Shown here in pieces: positions 1 through 8,769 of a stretch of DNA of 64,000 bases; positions within the stretch are counted from its first letter, which is position 1; each line of letters opens with the position of its first letter. The translations under genes and the position numbers were made by a program. The DNA lies in NCBI GenBank assembly GCA_003184365.1, contig NKYR01000134.1, forward strand, positions 1-64,000, written 5' to 3'. Under the pieces are notes generated by a model that saw only the letters and a program-made list of their open reading frames with translations, had not been told where the DNA came from and did not search any database. Origin of the DNA: Evernia prunastri (lineage: Eukaryota; Ascomycota; Lecanoromycetes; Lecanorales; Parmeliaceae).

Positions 1-517
1 CTATGTGCTAGACACATAGCCATAAACACTCCCTATGTGCCTGACACCTAGGGTACGTCCGTAACATTCATATCGAAATTTTAACCAGCTTAAGTATTTG
101 ATTTCTCAAGCTGAAACTCGCTATCGTCAGACTTCTTAGCAGTAGCTGATATGCGAAAGACTTTGTCAATCTTTATGAGAGAACTCAGAAAACGCGTATA
201 CTTCTCGACTTTTATAGTAACAGAAGCGCTAACATTAAATAAAATGATTGATATTAATTAAAAGTTCTTTAAAGTTTATTGAATAGAAGGTTAAGACGTT
301 AAGATTTAAATAGCAATGAATATTTACATAGATTGAAACTAAATAGACTGAAATAAGACACTTTACAGCGAAACGATATCGAGCATTTGAGAAACTTATT
401 ATATGAAAGTAAATTGAAATTGAAATACTTATACTTGAGAAGATTACTGAGTCTATATTTAAATAGATTATTATTTTATCGAAGACTTCAACGAACGCTT
501 CTTGAAAATTCGTGTAT

Positions 518-1005
518 TGTCACGGTTCAGCCTTAGTGAATAGGTTTTCTAGTGCTTCCCGCTGGCCGCTAGGCCAAAAGACCAATTTCATGCTGGGAGG
601 CATGACCTATTCTACTACTTAAGGCTCCGGCGAGAGCGCGCCCAGGCTGGAACCATGACACTACCCCCCCCTAAAAGAGGGTTGTGTCCTCACATCCAGC
701 CCCATAAGTAGTCGCCCCCACACATACCATTTTTGCCTACCGATGTTGCCTTTCTGGGGGCTCACGGGCTCAGCTCACGGGCTCTGTGTGTTAGCCGAAA
801 ATCCTCGCCGAGCCTTTCGTGGACTCGAACTCAGAACCCTCGACCAGGTTAGCATGAAATTATGTCACGGTTCAGCCTTAGTGAATAGGTTTTCTAGTGC
901 TTCCCGCTGGCCGCTAGGCCAAAAGACCAAGTTCATGCTGGGAGGCATGACCTATTCTACTACTTAAGGCTCCGGCGAGAGCGCGCCCAGGCTGGAACCA
1001 TGACA
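518..1005 (-). mobile_element. Miniature LTR retrotransposon (TRIM-like), complete
   Basis: Two 143-bp direct repeats (518-660 and 863-1005) differ at about one base near 585. They flank a 202-bp non-coding core. Each repeat begins TGTCA and ends TGACA, and the whole is flanked by the 5-bp target duplication TGTAT (513-517, 1006-1010). On the minus strand a G-rich polypurine tract followed by TAG (about 661-672) directly abuts the 3' LTR. A tRNA-3'-end-like primer site starting TGGTCGAGGG lies at 846-837, 16 bases inside the 5' LTR. There is no coding capacity, so mobilisation would need an autonomous partner. The structure is clear; the family name is inference. Confidence 0.85.
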
Positions 1006-1281
1006 TGTATATAATCGCTTAAGTTTTTTGCAAACAGCGAGAAATTATGCTATCAAATTCATTCAATTCATATCGATTTTAACATTTCTAAGCACTTGAC
1101 GAATCGAGACTGAAGAGTTATACTAAGAATTATTGAAAAGTCTCATCAAAGACTGAAACTCTGCTTACTTTTTTACGCGTTTCTTTTCTTTTCTTCGCGA
1201 GCGATTATTATTTTAGATAGCTTAAATAGATATTGAAGGCTGTTGCGACACGTCTGAAGCTGCTTGAATAAAGTACTGTTA

Positions 1282-1468
1282 TGACAAAGAACGAGGCTTG
1301 ATACATTGTCTATGTACGTGACTTGGCTAGGTGTACAAGACGAAAGGTAAGGAACAAGAAGAACAGGTGACCCCGAGCAGCCCTTAAGGGGCTGTCGGCT
1401 AATACACGGCTAGGCTGAAATCTCATGGAATCTCATGGAAGCTCCGGTGGCCGAGTCACACCGTGACA
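1282..1468 (-). mobile_element. Solo LTR, 187 bp
   Basis: The segment is bounded by TGACA at the left and TGACA at the right and flanked by the 5-bp direct repeat TGTTA (1277-1281, 1469-1473). Read on the minus strand it starts TGTCACGG like the LTRs of the miniature element, and it contains a related GCCTAGC core. A second copy sits at 2556-2742 in the duplicated block. The left boundary is less canonical than in the other LTRs. Confidence 0.55.
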
Positions 1469-1715
1469 TGTTAAAATAATGCTTGAAATTGCTGAAAAGT
1501 AGAATCTTGATTTATATCGATCTGAGATTATATCGATGCTTACTGATATTGCTGAGATTGAACTTGCTATAATTGTAATTGTATAAACTGCTATTGAGAT
1601 TAAACTTAAGCGAATTACTAAGTATTAGACTATTGTAATACTATCGAGATAGACTGAGATCTCTCAAATTGCTTTTTCTGTCGTCGTTTAAAAGCTTGCT
1701 GCGAAGACTCGAAAG

Positions 1716-1785
1716 TGTTACGATCGTACCCTGGTCCCTACCAGGGCCTTCCAGCACCTTCCTCCTTTGTTTGGCCCATAGGGCT
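1716..1785 (+). mobile_element. Truncated gypsy LTR at an N join
   Basis: This is the first 70 bases of the 193-bp TGTTACG LTR seen complete at 2990, 3656, 4460 and 7440. It is cut at the N at 1786. The truncation is an assembly end, not a biological break. Confidence 0.85.
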
Positions 1786-1786
1786 N
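1786..1786. other. Assembly join (single N)
   Basis: Sequence after the N restarts with bases already seen from 168. This is the pattern expected when overlapping contigs are abutted rather than merged. Confidence 0.85.
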
Positions 1787-2136
1787 AATCTTTATGAGAG
1801 AACTCAGAAAACGCGTATACTTCTCGACTTTTATAGTAACAGAAGCGCTAACATTAAATAAAATGATTGATATTAATTAAAAGTTCTTTAAAGTTTATTG
1901 AATAGAAGGTTAAGACGTTAAGATTTAAATAGCAATGAATATTTACATAGATTGAAACTAAATAGACTGAAATAAGACACTTTACAGCGAAACGATATCG
2001 AGCATTTGAGAAACTTATTATATGAAAGTAAATTGAAATTGAAATACTTATACTTGAGAAGATTACTGAGTCTATATTTAAATAGATTATTATTTTATCG
2101 AAGACTTCAACGAACGCTTCTTGAAAATTCGTGTAT

Positions 2137-2279
2137 TGTCACGGTTCAGCCTTAGTGAATAGGTTTTCTAGTGCTTCCCGCTGGCCGCTAGGCCAAAAGA
2201 CCAAGTTCATGCTGGGAGGCATGACCTATTCTACTACTTAAGGCTCCGGCGAGAGCGCGCCCAGGCTGGAACCATGACA
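2137..2279 (-). mobile_element. Solo LTR of the miniature element, 143 bp
   Basis: Sequence and flanks match the LTRs at 518-660 and 863-1005. The TGTAT target duplication is intact on both sides, which is the product expected from LTR-LTR recombination of the full 488-bp element. It matches the downstream LTR at the single base where the two LTRs of the full copy differ. Confidence 0.9.
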
Positions 2280-2555
2280 TGTATATAATCGCTTAAGTTT
2301 TTTGCAAACAGCGAGAAATTATGCTATCAAATTCATTCAATTCATATCGATTTTAACATTTCTAAGCACTTGACGAATCGAGACTGAAGAGTTATACTAA
2401 GAATTATTGAAAAGTCTCATCAAAGACTGAAACTCTGCTTACTTTTTTACGCGTTTCTTTTCTTTTCTTCGCGAGCGATTATTATTTTAGATAGCTTAAA
2501 TAGATATTGAAGGCTGTTGCGACACGTCTGAAGCTGCTTGAATAAAGTACTGTTA

Positions 2556-2742
2556 TGACAAAGAACGAGGCTTGATACATTGTCTATGTACGTGACTTGG
2601 CTAGGTGTACAAGACGAAAGGTAAGGAACAAGAAGAACAGGTGACCCCGAGCAGCCCTTAAGGGGCTGTCGGCTAATACACGGCTAGGCTGAAATCTCAT
2701 GGAATCTCATGGAAGCTCCGGTGGCCGAGTCACACCGTGACA
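2556..2742 (-). mobile_element. Solo LTR, 187 bp (second copy)
   Basis: Duplicate of the element at 1282-1468, including the TGTTA flanks. Confidence 0.55.
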
Positions 2743-2989
2743 TGTTAAAATAATGCTTGAAATTGCTGAAAAGTAGAATCTTGATTTATATCGATCTGAG
2801 ATTATATCGATGCTTACTGATATTGCTGAGATTGAACTTGCTATAATTGTAATTGTATAAACTGCTATTGAGATTAAACTTAAGCGAATTACTAAGTATT
2901 AGACTATTGTAATACTATCGAGATAGACTGAGATCTCTCAAATTGCTTTTTCTGTCGTCGTTTAAAAGCTTGCTGCGAAGACTCGAAAG

Positions 2990-3182
2990 TGTTACGATCG
3001 TACCCTGGTCCCTACCAGGGCCTTCCAGCACCTTCCTCCTTTGTTTGGCCCATAGGGCTTAGCGCGGCTTGGCAGAGGCCTTCTCCTACATATCAGCCTC
3101 ATGTCATGTAGATATTCGCTCCTTAGCTAGTTGTCTTATTCAATACACCTACATTGATCTCATATCTGTACCGGTTCTGACA
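2990..3182 (+). mobile_element. Gypsy LTR, 193 bp (first full copy of the array)
   Basis: The repeat starts TGTTACG and ends TTCTGACA. The same 193 bp recurs at 3656-3848, 4460-4652 and 7440-7632. It is followed by a leader starting CTACAACTAG. I see no obvious TGG primer site immediately after the LTR. No matching 5-bp target duplication was found between this LTR's left flank (GAAAG) and the last LTR's right flank (ATAAC). Confidence 0.9.
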
Positions 3183-3655
3183 CTACAACTAGCTCATCCC
3201 ACACTCACTCCATTCGATTCAGCGAACGAATTCAAAAAGTATTGCTGTCAAGAGCTTTGTCAAGACACCTTAACTGGCTTGAGACATCGTATCCTTGGGG
3301 GTAGCCTACCATACAGGCGAATCGGATTCCAAAGAGCTCGTACCGAGACAGAGGGCCGTCTCTGAACCAGTCAGTGGAAACGTACTGGGACCATTCGTAC
3401 GGCTAGCGAATCTAAAGAAGTCGCCACAACCCCACCCCAAAACCACCAACTTCAGTCAATTCCGACTACACCGTTCGAAAGAATACCATCAGAGGTACCT
3501 AGGTTCTTCACGGCGTCATNCCGGAGAAGGATCGATCGTTTTGATTGTTTTCTTCATTTCTTGATTTTCAGCGAGCATAGCGAGCGTGTTTTTGACATCA
3601 TGAACGTCACCTCTCTACAGCGATGAGGACATCGCTAGCCTGAGGGGGGGGGTAG
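3183..3655 (+). mobile_element. Collapsed gypsy internal region 1
   Basis: The untranslated leader (3183-3519) is followed by an N at 3520 and then only the last 135 bases of the internal region. These end in a polypurine tract (GAGGGGGGGGGTAG) abutting the next LTR. The missing gag-pol is most likely lost at the N. Open frames of about 98 codons here span LTR and leader and are not genes. Confidence 0.8.
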
Positions 3656-3848
3656 TGTTACGACCGTACCCTGGTCCCTACCAGGGCCTCCCAGCACCTT
3701 CCTCCTTTGTTTGGCCCATAGGGCTTAGCGCGGCTTGGCAGAGGCCTTCTCCTACATATCAGCCTCATGCCATGTAGATATTCGCTCCTTAGCTAGTTGT
3801 CTTATTCAATACACCTACATTGATCTCATATCGGTACCGGTTCTGACA
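3656..3848 (+). mobile_element. Gypsy LTR, 193 bp (second full copy)
   Basis: This LTR is shared between collapsed internal regions 1 and 2. It is preceded by the polypurine tract and followed by the same leader, so it serves as the 3' LTR of one unit and the 5' LTR of the next. Confidence 0.9.
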
Positions 3849-4459
3849 CTACAACTAGCTCACCCCACACTCACTCCATTCGATTCAGCGAACGAATTCA
3901 AAAAGTATTGCTGTCAAGAGCTTTATCAAGACACCTTAACTGGCTTGAGACATCGTATCCTTGGGGGTAGCCTACCATACAGGCGANATACACACCAAAA
4001 ATTTGCCCTATCGTTCTTTTTTTCTCGACGGCCGCGATCAGCCTCAATTGATAGTGGCCACAAGGTTTGGTTCGGAACGGCTCGGGACCGGCCCGCATAT
4101 TTCGGCGAATCAGAAGCCTTCATTTGCCCGATTTCCTCTCCGCCCGAAAAGTGCTATCGAATGGCCTTGCACACTTCGCCATGGCAAATTACCTTTTGAC
4201 TCACCATTTCAGCAATCTCTCACCGATTCTCTTCATTGTTGGATTCCCTGCACGCTACGACAATGGGCTAGCGACGACAGGTGATCGAGAGATCAGGGGA
4301 TGGGTATGACCGTCGCCGTCGGCACCGGAGAAAGATCGATGGTTTTGATTGTTTTCTTCATTTCTTGATTTTCAGCGAGCATAGCGAGCGTGTTTTTGAC
4401 ATCATGAACGTCACCTCTCTACAGCGATGAGGACATCGCTAGCCTGAGGGGGGGGGTAG
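3849..4459 (+). mobile_element. Collapsed gypsy internal region 2 with divergent 3' part
   Basis: The leader runs to 3986, followed by an N at 3987. The next 330 bases (3988-4318) are absent from the other two units and are followed by the standard 3' end and polypurine tract. The extra piece has an open plus frame of about 100 codons and may be the pol C-terminus of a full copy or subfamily. I could not identify a domain in it. Confidence 0.7.
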
Positions 4460-4652
4460 TGTTACGACCGTACCCTTGTCCCTACCAGGGCCTTCCAGCA
4501 CCTTCCTCCTTTGTTTGGCCCATAGGGCTTAGCGCGGCTTGGCAGAGGCCTTCTCCTACATATCAGCCTCATGTCATGTAGATATTCGCTCCTTAGCTAG
4601 TTGTCTTATTCAATACACCTACATTGATCTCATATCTGTACCGGTTCTGACA
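4460..4652 (+). mobile_element. Gypsy LTR, 193 bp (5' LTR of the gag-bearing unit)
   Basis: Same repeat as at 2990. It precedes the most complete internal region of the array (4653-7439). Confidence 0.9.
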
Positions 4653-5476
4653 CTACAACTAGCTCATCCCACACTCACTCCATTCGATTCAGCGAACGAA
4701 TTCAAAAAGTATTGCTGTCAAGAGCTTTGTCAAGACACCTTAACTGGCTTGAGACATCGTATCCTTGGGGGTAGCCTACCATACAGGCGAATCGGATTCC
4801 AAAGAGCTCGTACCGAGACAGAGGGCCGCCTCTGAACCAGTCAGTGGAAACGTACTGGGACCATTCGTACGGCTAGCGAATCTAAAGAAGTCGCCACAAC
4901 CCCACCCCAAAACCATCAACTCCAGTCAATTCCGACTACACCGTTCGAAAGAATACCATCAGAGGTACCTAGGTTCTTCACGGCGTCATTATCGGACAAC
5001 AGCTCGCCTTGTTACACCCCCCGCAAGGCTCTCATCTCCGTCAAATTTGCCCGCAAAAAGTCCGCCAATACCCCCCTGACCCCCGGCGGAGTTCTGGCCA
5101 ATCGAAAGAACACCATTTCATTCCATTATGTTCTTTACGGTTTCATGATCGGGTAGCAAACGACGAAGCTACACGCATCTCTTTGTCGCAAGCGGAGAAC
5201 AAAGCAAATTTCTTTGTCAATTTTTTTTTGGACAAACAACACCGAGAGAATTGTAAAGAATCTCCTTCTAGACAGGGTTGGCTCTCACTATATCCTACGG
5301 GGTATTTAGACACCTCTCCACCCTTCTTCTTCTTGCAATTATTCATTATCCGCATTCTTCAATATCGGAACGTTCAATTGCTACCAAAATCCTTCCGCTG
5401 CCTGGAGACCCTCCCCGCTTTGCACACCACCCTTATTACCACATCTTCCGGAGTACCTAGTGCTCTCTCCGCCCTC

Positions 5477-6808
5477 ATGGCTCGCAATGCAGATATCGCC
5501 AAAACTTTGGAACTTGTTGCGCATCAGGCTCAGCATCGACGTCGTTCTAAACCAGCAGACGGAGCAGTCACTCAGGCGGATCAGGTGAACGACCCCAATC
5601 ACGTTGCTAACTCCGAACAACTTCAGTCCTTGGTAAAGAGGGATCCTGCTACCTTTTTCGCTTATCTAGACGAACTACGCGAACAGCGCGATGTGTTTCT
5701 AGAAGTCGCGGAATGGTACAAGGAAGGCGTTATCAGAAACCAGAGGACTCAGAAGTCGTTGGACGAAGCTGCCGTCACCATGGAAGGCCTCCAGGAGGAA
5801 ATCGATCGGCTTACCAAACGCAACACCAATCTAAGAATTCGCCAGTCAAGGAACAGCCTGGTCGAACTCCGAGGCACAACCGCCTCCTTTGCCGGAAAGA
5901 ACAGTCAAAACAACGACGACGAAGAGGATTTCAAAGTCGACTCAGGCCCTCAAAGCGCTGTCAAGAAGGATAAGTCTTCCAAGGTTCCTGACCCTCCTGT
6001 TTTTCTAGGCACCAATGAACCGGAATGGGACGACTGGCTGTCACAAATGGACAACAAGCTCCTAGTCAACGGTGACTGGTACCCCACAAGTGACGCCGCT
6101 GTCACCTACGTTCTTTCCAGACCCGGTGGCAAGGCCATGAAGCACACCATGAACAGACGTCTTCGAGGTTGCCCTAACCCTTACACCAATTATATCGAGA
6201 TCCTGGACGAACTGGCCGATATCTATGAGGACTCGGACCGAAAGAACAACATGGGTCGACAATATGAAGCGTTGCACATGCTCAACTCGCAGAAATTCAT
6301 CGATTTCTATGCTGAGTTCATCCGCCTTGGGACGGCCTTGGGCACGGACGAGGAAACCCTGCTCAGACATCTCTACAACAAAATTCGTCCGGGCCTCCAG
6401 GAGTCATGGGATACCATTGGCGACTTTCCTACCATCAAAGCCGCTAAGGAATACTTACGGAGGCTTGACAATGTACAACGTGCCCGCTATGCGGAAAAGA
6501 GGACGGTAAGACAGGCCACTGGAACAAAATCAGGCGCCCAAGTGCGACCCTCTCGAGTTGTTCCTCTCCCAGTCACACCGACCATACCTGTCAATAAGAC
6601 TGATCCCATCACCAAGGAACTCACATGCTACAAATGTGGTGCAACTGGTCATTTAAGACGGGATTGCCCTCTGTCGGAACCAAACGCTGCTGGCAAGAAG
6701 GCCTTTCAGGAAGCAAAGATCCACGCAATGACTGCAGATGACGAGGACATGATCGATCAGGACAACCTTGACGAAATCGATGATTCCTCCGACTCGGGAA
6801 AAGAATAA
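5477..6808 (+). CDS. gag: Gypsy Gag polyprotein with CCHC zinc knuckle
   Basis: The open frame extends back to 5009, but the ATG at 5477 (start MARNADIAKTL) is the natural start, giving about 443 residues. A coiled-coil-prone stretch near residues 80-130 is followed by a capsid-like region and, near the C-terminus, a retroviral zinc knuckle (CYKCGATGHLRRDC) and an acidic tail. Gag packages the element RNA into virus-like particles. The frame is intact and shows no RIP transitions, unlike the gypsy elements at 9.8-15.2 kb and 40-44 kb. The protease frame that follows is in a different phase. Confidence 0.88.
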   Translation: MARNADIAKTLELVAHQAQHRRRSKPADGAVTQADQVNDPNHVANSEQLQSLVKRDPATFFAYLDELREQRDVFLEVAEWYKEGVIRNQRTQKSLDEAAVTMEGLQEEIDRLTKRNTNLRIRQSRNSLVELRGTTASFAGKNSQNNDDEEDFKVDSGPQSAVKKDKSSKVPDPPVFLGTNEPEWDDWLSQMDNKLLVNGDWYPTSDAAVTYVLSRPGGKAMKHTMNRRLRGCPNPYTNYIEILDELADIYEDSDRKNNMGRQYEALHMLNSQKFIDFYAEFIRLGTALGTDEETLLRHLYNKIRPGLQESWDTIGDFPTIKAAKEYLRRLDNVQRARYAEKRTVRQATGTKSGAQVRPSRVVPLPVTPTIPVNKTDPITKELTCYKCGATGHLRRDCPLSEPNAAGKKAFQEAKIHAMTADDEDMIDQDNLDEIDDSSDSGKE

Positions 6809-6843
6809 CCTCTTCCAAAGTCACGGTAGGAGGTACTCTAGAA

Positions 6844-7308
6844 GTGTGCTTAGCGGAAACTCCAAATGATCGCTTAGCACGACGACCGTTCAAAACACCT
6901 GTTACACTCTCGTCTCAGGAAAAGGCGATGCAATTCGATAACTGCCTTGTTGATTCCGGCTGTACTGGGGCTTACACCGTGGTCAATGAAGCCCTCGTAC
7001 CGCGAATTTGCGATCAATTGCACTTACAACCTCTCCCGCTGTCTGTACCGAAACCCCTGAGAGGTTACGATGGCAAGCTGTCCAAGAAACAGATAACTCA
7101 CTGTCTACTGCCGAATTTGGAAGTCGCCGGTCATAGGGAAGGCACTTGTCCCATGCTCATCGCTCCATTGGGTAATCACGACATTATTCTAGGTAAACCA
7201 TGGATGAACAAGCATGGAGTGCTGCTGGACATGTTACTGGACAAGATACTCTTCGTACCAGGCCGTTGCAATCATGACGACGATAAGACGTCCCCACCTG
7301 AGGACCTT
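6844..7308 (+). CDS. pol: Gypsy pol N-terminus: aspartic protease, cut by an N
   Basis: The frame contains the retropepsin active-site motif LVDSGCTGA and, about 80 residues on, the conserved C-terminal protease motif ILGKPWMNKHG. Such proteases mature Gag-Pol inside the particle. The frame is lost at the N at 7309. Reverse transcriptase, RNase H and integrase are absent from the assembly here. The start codon is uncertain because pol may be expressed by frameshifting or reinitiation after gag. Confidence 0.8.
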
Positions 7309-7309
7309 N

Positions 7310-7439
7310 GAAGGATCGATCGTTTTGATTGTTTTCTTCATTTCTTGATTTTCAGCGAGCATAGCGAGCGTGTTTTTGACATCATGAACGTCACCTCTCT
7401 ACAGCGATGAGGACATCGCTAGCCTGAGGGGGGGGGTAG
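7310..7439 (+). mobile_element. Gypsy 3' internal end and polypurine tract
   Basis: These 130 bases are the same 3' end seen before the LTRs at 3656 and 4460. They finish in the tract GAGGGGGGGGGTAG that primes plus-strand DNA synthesis in this group. They directly follow the N at 7309. Confidence 0.85.
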
Positions 7440-7632
7440 TGTTACGACCGTACCCTGGTCCCTACCAGGGCCTCCCAGCACCTTCCTCCTTTGTTTGGCC
7501 CATAGGGCTTAGCGCGGCTTGGCAGAGGCCTTCTCCTACATATCAGCCTCATGCCATGTAGATATTCGCTCCTTAGCTAGTTGTCTTATTCAATACACCT
7601 ACATTGATCTCATATCTGTACCGGTTCTGACA
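7440..7632 (+). mobile_element. Gypsy LTR, 193 bp (right end of the array)
   Basis: Last copy of the 193-bp LTR. Its TGACA end abuts AT-rich, RIP-degenerate DNA at 7633, so the array was inserted into, or joined to, older decayed repeat sequence. Confidence 0.9.
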
Positions 7633-7793
7633 ATAACTATCGAGATGATTAATTAATATAGTTCGAGTTGAATCGAAATGAAAAGTTTAATTTGTTATCG
7701 TTGTTGTAAGAGTTATTACTTTTATAGTAAGATCGAGAATTTTAATAACTTTCTTTTTTTAAATAATACGATATTTCATTAAAAGACTAACGA

Positions 7794-7926
7794 TGTTACG
7801 AACTTGCCATATGCATGCCAAGGCCTCGCCCGATTGGGCCTAGCGCCCTCGTCTCCGCATCGCACAATAGCTTCGTAGCAACCATAGTTGCAATGCAGAC
7901 AGTATAACTCCACCATATTCGTGACA
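7794..7926 (+). mobile_element. Solo LTR, 133 bp, with AACGA target duplication
   Basis: The segment starts TGTTACGAACTTGCC and ends GTGACA. The 5-bp repeat AACGA stands on both sides (7789-7793, 7927-7931). It retains CpA and TpG inside DNA that has lost them. It contains the core GGGCCTAGCGC shared with the other LTR types. Confidence 0.85.
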
Positions 7927-8599
7927 AACGAAATTAATATTAATCTTAATAACGTTAATCGTTACTGAAATTATTACGTTGTAATAATTTCTTAGATCGA
8001 TATAAATCGACTTTCTTACTAATATAGATTTATTATTTATACTTACGATTATCGAGTTTAGTGAGAAATAAGTTTATAGTAAATCGCTTAGTGAGATATT
8101 ATATAAATATTCGAAGATCGAGATCGATGTTAATATAGATAAAATCAAGCTGCGAAATAATCTTATTGACGTTAAAATCTTTAACAGCATAAAGAATACG
8201 TAAGATAAATTTTCGTAATTTACGCTTAGCTAAAGTATCTCGCAGAATATAAAATTTCTTACGTAAAATATTAATCGTTACGAAAGAAAATTATTTGAAG
8301 CGTTTTATAAGTAGCTTAAATTATTTCTTTAGATTGATATCGTAATTAATAATACGTCGCTTAGTATTAGAAATTTAATTAGTTTATCAAGATAAAGCTT
8401 TATCTCGAAGACTCAATTAAAGATTTTTTTGTATTAATTTAGTATCTTTGCTAAATAAGAATTGCTTAGCGCGATTAAGAAATAAATAAACGTCTCGAAA
8501 TTAGATATTCTTTTCGATATACTTTATAGCTAAGTCGATATAAACTATTTTATTATTATAATAAAAATCGAAAAATCTTAACTCGCTAATATTTTATCT

Positions 8600-8769
8600 T
8601 GTCAGGGACTGGAGGTGTAGCTGAATGCATTGATTCCGGTATGAACGGAATAATAGCTATGAAGGTCTAATGATGGCAGAAGGCCGATATCTGTGGGCAG
8701 GGCCAAGCCGCGCTAGGCCCGATCCGGCCGAGTGGTAGGAGTCATGGTGTTGTGAGCTGGAACCATGAC
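8600..8769 (-). mobile_element. Solo LTR, 170 bp, with TATCT target duplication
   Basis: The ends are TGTCA and TGACA, with TATCT directly repeated on both flanks. On the minus strand it begins TGTCATGGTTCCAGC, like the LTR of the miniature element. It also contains TAGCGCGGCTTGGC, identical to part of the 193-bp gypsy LTR. Further copies lie at 15439 and 15613. Confidence 0.85.

Larger units (their letters stand above)
168..1785. repeat. First copy of a duplicated block, ends at an N join
   Basis: This block is repeated almost base for base at 1787-3059. The offset is 1619 bp before position 518 and 1274 bp after 1005. The only large difference is that this copy holds a complete 488-bp miniature LTR element where the other has a single LTR. 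It ends inside a gypsy LTR exactly at the N at 1786. This could be two overlapping contigs, or two haplotype or repeat versions of one locus placed in tandem. The sequence alone does not separate these from a true duplication. Confidence 0.85.
1787..3059. repeat. Second copy of the duplicated block
   Basis: This repeats 168-1785 but carries only one 143-bp LTR, so it represents the recombined (solo-LTR) state of the same insertion. It runs on without interruption into a complete gypsy LTR. Confidence 0.85.

Noticed and set aside
168..3059. True recent segmental duplication
   Set aside because: The second copy begins immediately after an N, and the first stops at the same N. An assembly or haplotype join is simpler. 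Not excluded.
5009..5476. N-terminal extension of Gag from 5009
   Set aside because: The codons are open but low in Gag-like features and contain leader-like sequence; the ATG at 5477 is the better start.
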